Source of the DNA: Clostridia bacterium
Lineage (GTDB): Bacteria > Bacillota_A > Clostridia > Christensenellales > Aristaeellaceae
Assembly: GCA_009783365.1 (NCBI GenBank)
Contig: WRHG01000071.1
Coordinates: 1-8,605, forward strand
DNA length: 8,605 nt
Direction: 5' to 3'
Shown here: piece by piece, positions 6,780 to 8,605 of the stretch
Position numbering within the stretch: position 1 is the stretch's first letter
Layout: each line of letters starts with the position of its first letter
Made by a program: the position numbers and the translations under genes
The notes under the pieces: model-generated
Database searches by the model: none
What the model was told of the DNA's origin: nothing
What the model saw: the letters and a program-made list of their open reading frames with translations, nothing else

Positions 6780-6863
6780 GCCGCGAAAAAGGAAAAAAAC
6801 GGCGTTGCAGGAACGCTGTCAACATTGGATTTTTTATGGCCATTCCATGGGATGCGCAGCGAA

Positions 6864-6921
6864 GGTCCAGGGCGGTCGCAACCTCGGCTGCCTACCGGCG
6901 GGGGCGAAATCTCCCCGGACC
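6864..6921 (+). other. predicted hairpin upstream of the UroD-like gene
   Basis: GGTCCAGGG (6864-6872) pairs with CCCCGGACC (6913-6921), eight pairs with one mismatch. Inside, CGGT (6873-6876) pairs with ACCG (6894-6897), and GCA with TGC. It has no U-run, so it is not a terminator. It lies upstream of the predicted promoter at 6935 and would be RNA only if transcription started earlier. No known riboswitch was recognised in it. Confidence 0.3.
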
Positions 6922-6934
6922 CGTCCGTTTCCGC

Positions 6935-6963
6935 TTGAATTGTGAATCCCTTTCTGGTAGGAT
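6935..6963 (+). promoter_or_regulatory. likely promoter of the UroD-like gene
   Basis: TTGAAT (6935-6940), a 17-base spacer and TAGGAT (6958-6963): four of six matches to consensus in each box with ideal spacing. It would give a leader of about 40 bases. It is weaker than the two TTGACA/TATACT promoters and carries no copy of their shared operator-like element. Confidence 0.45.
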
Positions 6964-7009
6964 GAGAAAAAAGAGTATTTCCAGGATACGCAAAAAAGGG
7001 AGTTGTGTT

Positions 7010-8416
7010 ATGTTTCAGAATCCACAAACAGAAAAGCTATACGCCGAACGCCTCGCGCGCTATACCACCGCCATGGGCCTGGGAGTTCCGGACCGCATTC
7101 CCATTCGCTTCCTGTATCAGGAGGCGGCCGCCCGATATATGGGCTATACCAACCAGCAGGTAGCCTGTGATTACAACCTTGCTTTTGAAGCAACCCGGCA
7201 GACGGCCCAGCAATTGGGCAATGACGCCGTCATGCTTAACGCGATCTGGAGCAATTACGGCCTTGCAAAAAGCGCGAGCTGGCGATATCTGTTTGTGCCC
7301 GGCGTGGACGTGAGCATGGGTAGTGTCAATCAGTTCGGGGAGCCCGGTGACGACAACGCATTCCTGAAGGAGGAAGAATACGAGGAGTTCATTGATGATC
7401 CCACCGCCTTTCTGTTTAACAAGTGGCTGTCTCGTGATACTACCCGGACAGGCATGGTTGGAACCCCCATCACCTTCGACCATAATGTGGCGCTTATTTC
7501 CGGCGCGCTGGCTTATGCCAATTACATGAATGCATTTGGACCCGCTGCGGCCCGGCTCAAGTACGAATCCGGCATTGTAAGCGCAAACGCGGGTATGATT
7601 AAAGCCCCGCTGGATATCCTGGCAGACAAGTTCCGCGGATACATGGGCGCCGCCATCGATGCCCTGGAGCGCCCGGAAACCGTACGGCGCGCCTGCGAAG
7701 CGCTGATGCCCCATATCGTGGCCAACGCATTGGGCGGCGCGGACCCGGACAAAAACGTACCCATCACCATCTGGGCGCATCGGGGATGCGTACCCTTTTT
7801 CAGCCATGAAACCTTCAACACCATTTTCTGGCCCACGCTGAAACCTATTTTTGAAGAAATCATTTCAAAAGGATACCAAATCCTCTTCTACGGCGAAGGA
7901 AACTGGGAAGCGCATTACAGCGCTCTTAAAGAGCTGCCCGCAGGCAGCTTGATCTATCATCTGGACAAGGGAGACCCCGCATACGCCGCCGAAACCTTCA
8001 AAGGTCACTTTGCCCTCAGCGGCGGTTTGCCTTATGACGTGATGGCGCGAGGCACCCGGGAGGATACCCGTACCGCTATGAAGAGCCTCTATCAGACGAT
8101 GAAGCCAGGCGGCGGCTATATCCTGGACTGCACCGCCCTGATGCTGCACGACATCAACCCCGATAACGTGAAGGCCGCCATCGACTACACGATGGAATAC
8201 GGCGTTTACTCGCAGGGTTCTCCCGCACCCATACGCGCCCTCACGCCGGCCCGCGACATCCCCCCCGGCAAACGCCCGCCCAATGTGGTGCGCCCCTGGG
8301 AGGCGGAAAGCGCGGCATACCGCGATTTGTCCGGAGATGTGGATATGGTGCGACGCTTCTGGCAGCAAAACGACGCTTCCGCTTATAATTATCTATGGAC
8401 AACCGTACTGTGGTAA
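7010..8416 (+). CDS. UroD-fold (uroporphyrinogen decarboxylase/MtaA-like) protein of unknown substrate
   Basis: A 468-residue soluble protein of the UroD/corrinoid methyltransferase superfamily. Recognisable landmarks are IWAHRGC (254-260), FWPTLKPIFEEII (273-285), FYGEGNWEAH (293-302), ALSGGLPYDVMARGTRED (335-352), GGGYILDC (367-374) and NVKAAIDYTMEYGVY (386-400). It lacks the RQAGR motif of true haem-pathway UroD, so it is probably not a haem enzyme. The H-x-C...C zinc motif of MtaA/MtbA methyltransferases is not present in standard form; His257, Cys260 and Cys374 are the nearest candidates. Residues 409-468 form a Pro-, Arg- and aromatic-rich C-terminal extension. The ATG at 7010 has GGGAG at 7 bases; an upstream frame open to 6773 has no comparable site and covers the promoter. 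It is divergent from the sugar operon. It might demethylate or otherwise process a methylated compound, but that is only a guess from the fold. It ends with TAA. Confidence 0.8.
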   Translation: MFQNPQTEKLYAERLARYTTAMGLGVPDRIPIRFLYQEAAARYMGYTNQQVACDYNLAFEATRQTAQQLGNDAVMLNAIWSNYGLAKSASWRYLFVPGVDVSMGSVNQFGEPGDDNAFLKEEEYEEFIDDPTAFLFNKWLSRDTTRTGMVGTPITFDHNVALISGALAYANYMNAFGPAAARLKYESGIVSANAGMIKAPLDILADKFRGYMGAAIDALERPETVRRACEALMPHIVANALGGADPDKNVPITIWAHRGCVPFFSHETFNTIFWPTLKPIFEEIISKGYQILFYGEGNWEAHYSALKELPAGSLIYHLDKGDPAYAAETFKGHFALSGGLPYDVMARGTREDTRTAMKSLYQTMKPGGGYILDCTALMLHDINPDNVKAAIDYTMEYGVYSQGSPAPIRALTPARDIPPGKRPPNVVRPWEAESAAYRDLSGDVDMVRRFWQQNDASAYNYLWTTVLW

Positions 8417-8461
8417 GGCGGCGCGCCAGCAGGGGCTTGCCCTGGAATCGGATGAATAGGA

Positions 8462-8490
8462 TTGACACCGGCATAGTTCATAGATATACT
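8462..8490 (+). promoter_or_regulatory. sigma-70-type promoter for the gene at the right edge
   Basis: TTGACA (8462-8467), a 17-base spacer and TATACT (8485-8490), with the same boxes and spacing as the transporter operon promoter. The spacer sequences differ, so the boxes appear to be kept by selection. Transcription should start about 8497. Confidence 0.82.
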
Positions 8491-8514
8491 TTACTAAAAT
8501 GTTGAATAAAGGTA
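8485..8514 (+). promoter_or_regulatory. operator-like element, copy 2
   Basis: Identical to the copy at 6756-6727 (read on the minus strand) at 28 of 30 positions; the differences are C for A at position 10 and G for A at position 20. It covers the -10 box and the likely start point of the right-edge promoter. Similarity fades a few bases past the element, as expected for a shared binding site rather than a recent duplication. Confidence 0.7.
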
Positions 8515-8567
8515 TGATGTTAGTGAATAACTGACCTCGATTCAGTTGACTGGAGCGAAATGACGAC

Positions 8568-8605
8568 ATGGCCGCAATGAACGATGTAAAGGCGCGCAAC
8601 ATTTT
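8568..8605 (+). CDS. start of an unidentified gene, possibly a transcriptional regulator (cut by window edge)
   Basis: Only the first 12 codons are visible, reading MAAMNDVKARNI and staying open to the window end. GGAG at 8552-8555 lies 12 bases before the ATG, a rather long spacing; the ATG at 8577 is the alternative start. An ATG at 8560 is followed by a stop after six codons. The N-x-D-V-K-x-x-N pattern resembles the N-terminus of some ROK-family repressors, which often sit beside sugar ABC operons and regulate themselves. That identity is a guess from 12 residues plus the shared operator. Confidence 0.4.
   Translation, partial: MAAMNDVKARNI

Larger units (their letters stand above)
6641..7009. 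other. divergent intergenic control region
   Basis: No gene is visible in these 369 bases. From left to right they hold the untranslated leader of the binding-protein gene with a small hairpin (GAGCT/AGCTC at 6672-6685), the operator-like element, the operon promoter, an A-rich and then GC-rich stretch with a predicted hairpin at 6864-6921, the likely promoter of the UroD-like gene, and its ribosome binding site GGGAG at 6998-7002. Confidence 0.7.

Noticed and set aside
6641..6780. Catabolite-repression (cre) site near the operon promoter
   Set aside because: No TGWNANCGNTNWCA-like match was found by eye.
6773..7009. Upstream extension of the UroD-like frame
   Set aside because: The translation is basic and unlike the family, it covers the predicted promoter, and the ATG at 7010 has a good ribosome binding site.
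6641..7009. Cobalamin riboswitch before the UroD-like gene, suggested by the link of this fold to corrinoid chemistry
   Set aside because: No B12-box-like sequence was found in the region.
8430..8444. CAGGG/CCCTG hairpin after the UroD-like gene
   Set aside because: The stem is only five pairs and no U-run follows, so it is not a convincing terminator.

Overview
The window looks like part of an anaerobic Bacillota (Clostridia-type) genome, possibly a metagenome contig. Strong AGGAGG-type ribosome binding sites, TTGACA/TATACT-type promoters, a ribose-type (CUT2) sugar ABC transporter and an anaerobe-type UroD-like protein all fit this, but nothing here fixes the genus.

Layout. Most of the window (5612-6640 leftward to position 1) is a minus-strand sugar uptake and catabolism operon. 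Its order is substrate-binding protein, two-domain ATPase, permease, second permease, L-fucose/L-arabinose isomerase-like enzyme, and then a PHP-family phosphoesterase that runs off the left edge. A terminator-like hairpin followed at once by an extended -10 promoter lies between the binding-protein and ATPase genes, which would set the two at different levels. The 369-base region 6641-7009 separates the operon from a divergent plus-strand gene (7010-8416) for a UroD/methyltransferase-fold protein of unknown substrate. Right of it, a second strong promoter drives a gene that starts about 8568 and leaves the window.

How it works together. The binding protein captures a sugar or related small molecule outside the membrane. 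The two RbsC-type permeases and the ATPase import it. The isomerase-like enzyme probably interconverts an aldose and a ketose, and the phosphoesterase may act later. The operon promoter and the promoter at the right edge carry nearly the same 30-base element over the -10 and start point (28 of 30 identical), so one regulator probably controls both. The right-edge gene is a candidate for that regulator.

Main oddities. Codon use changes abruptly inside the isomerase gene near position 1025: the left ~1 kb uses ATA, CTC and AGR codons, while the rest of that gene avoids or rarely uses them. This suggests a recombinant gene or a chimeric assembly. The isomerase TAG stop is followed in frame by 19 protein-like codons. 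The ATPase has lost the canonical motifs on both faces of one of its two composite ATP sites.
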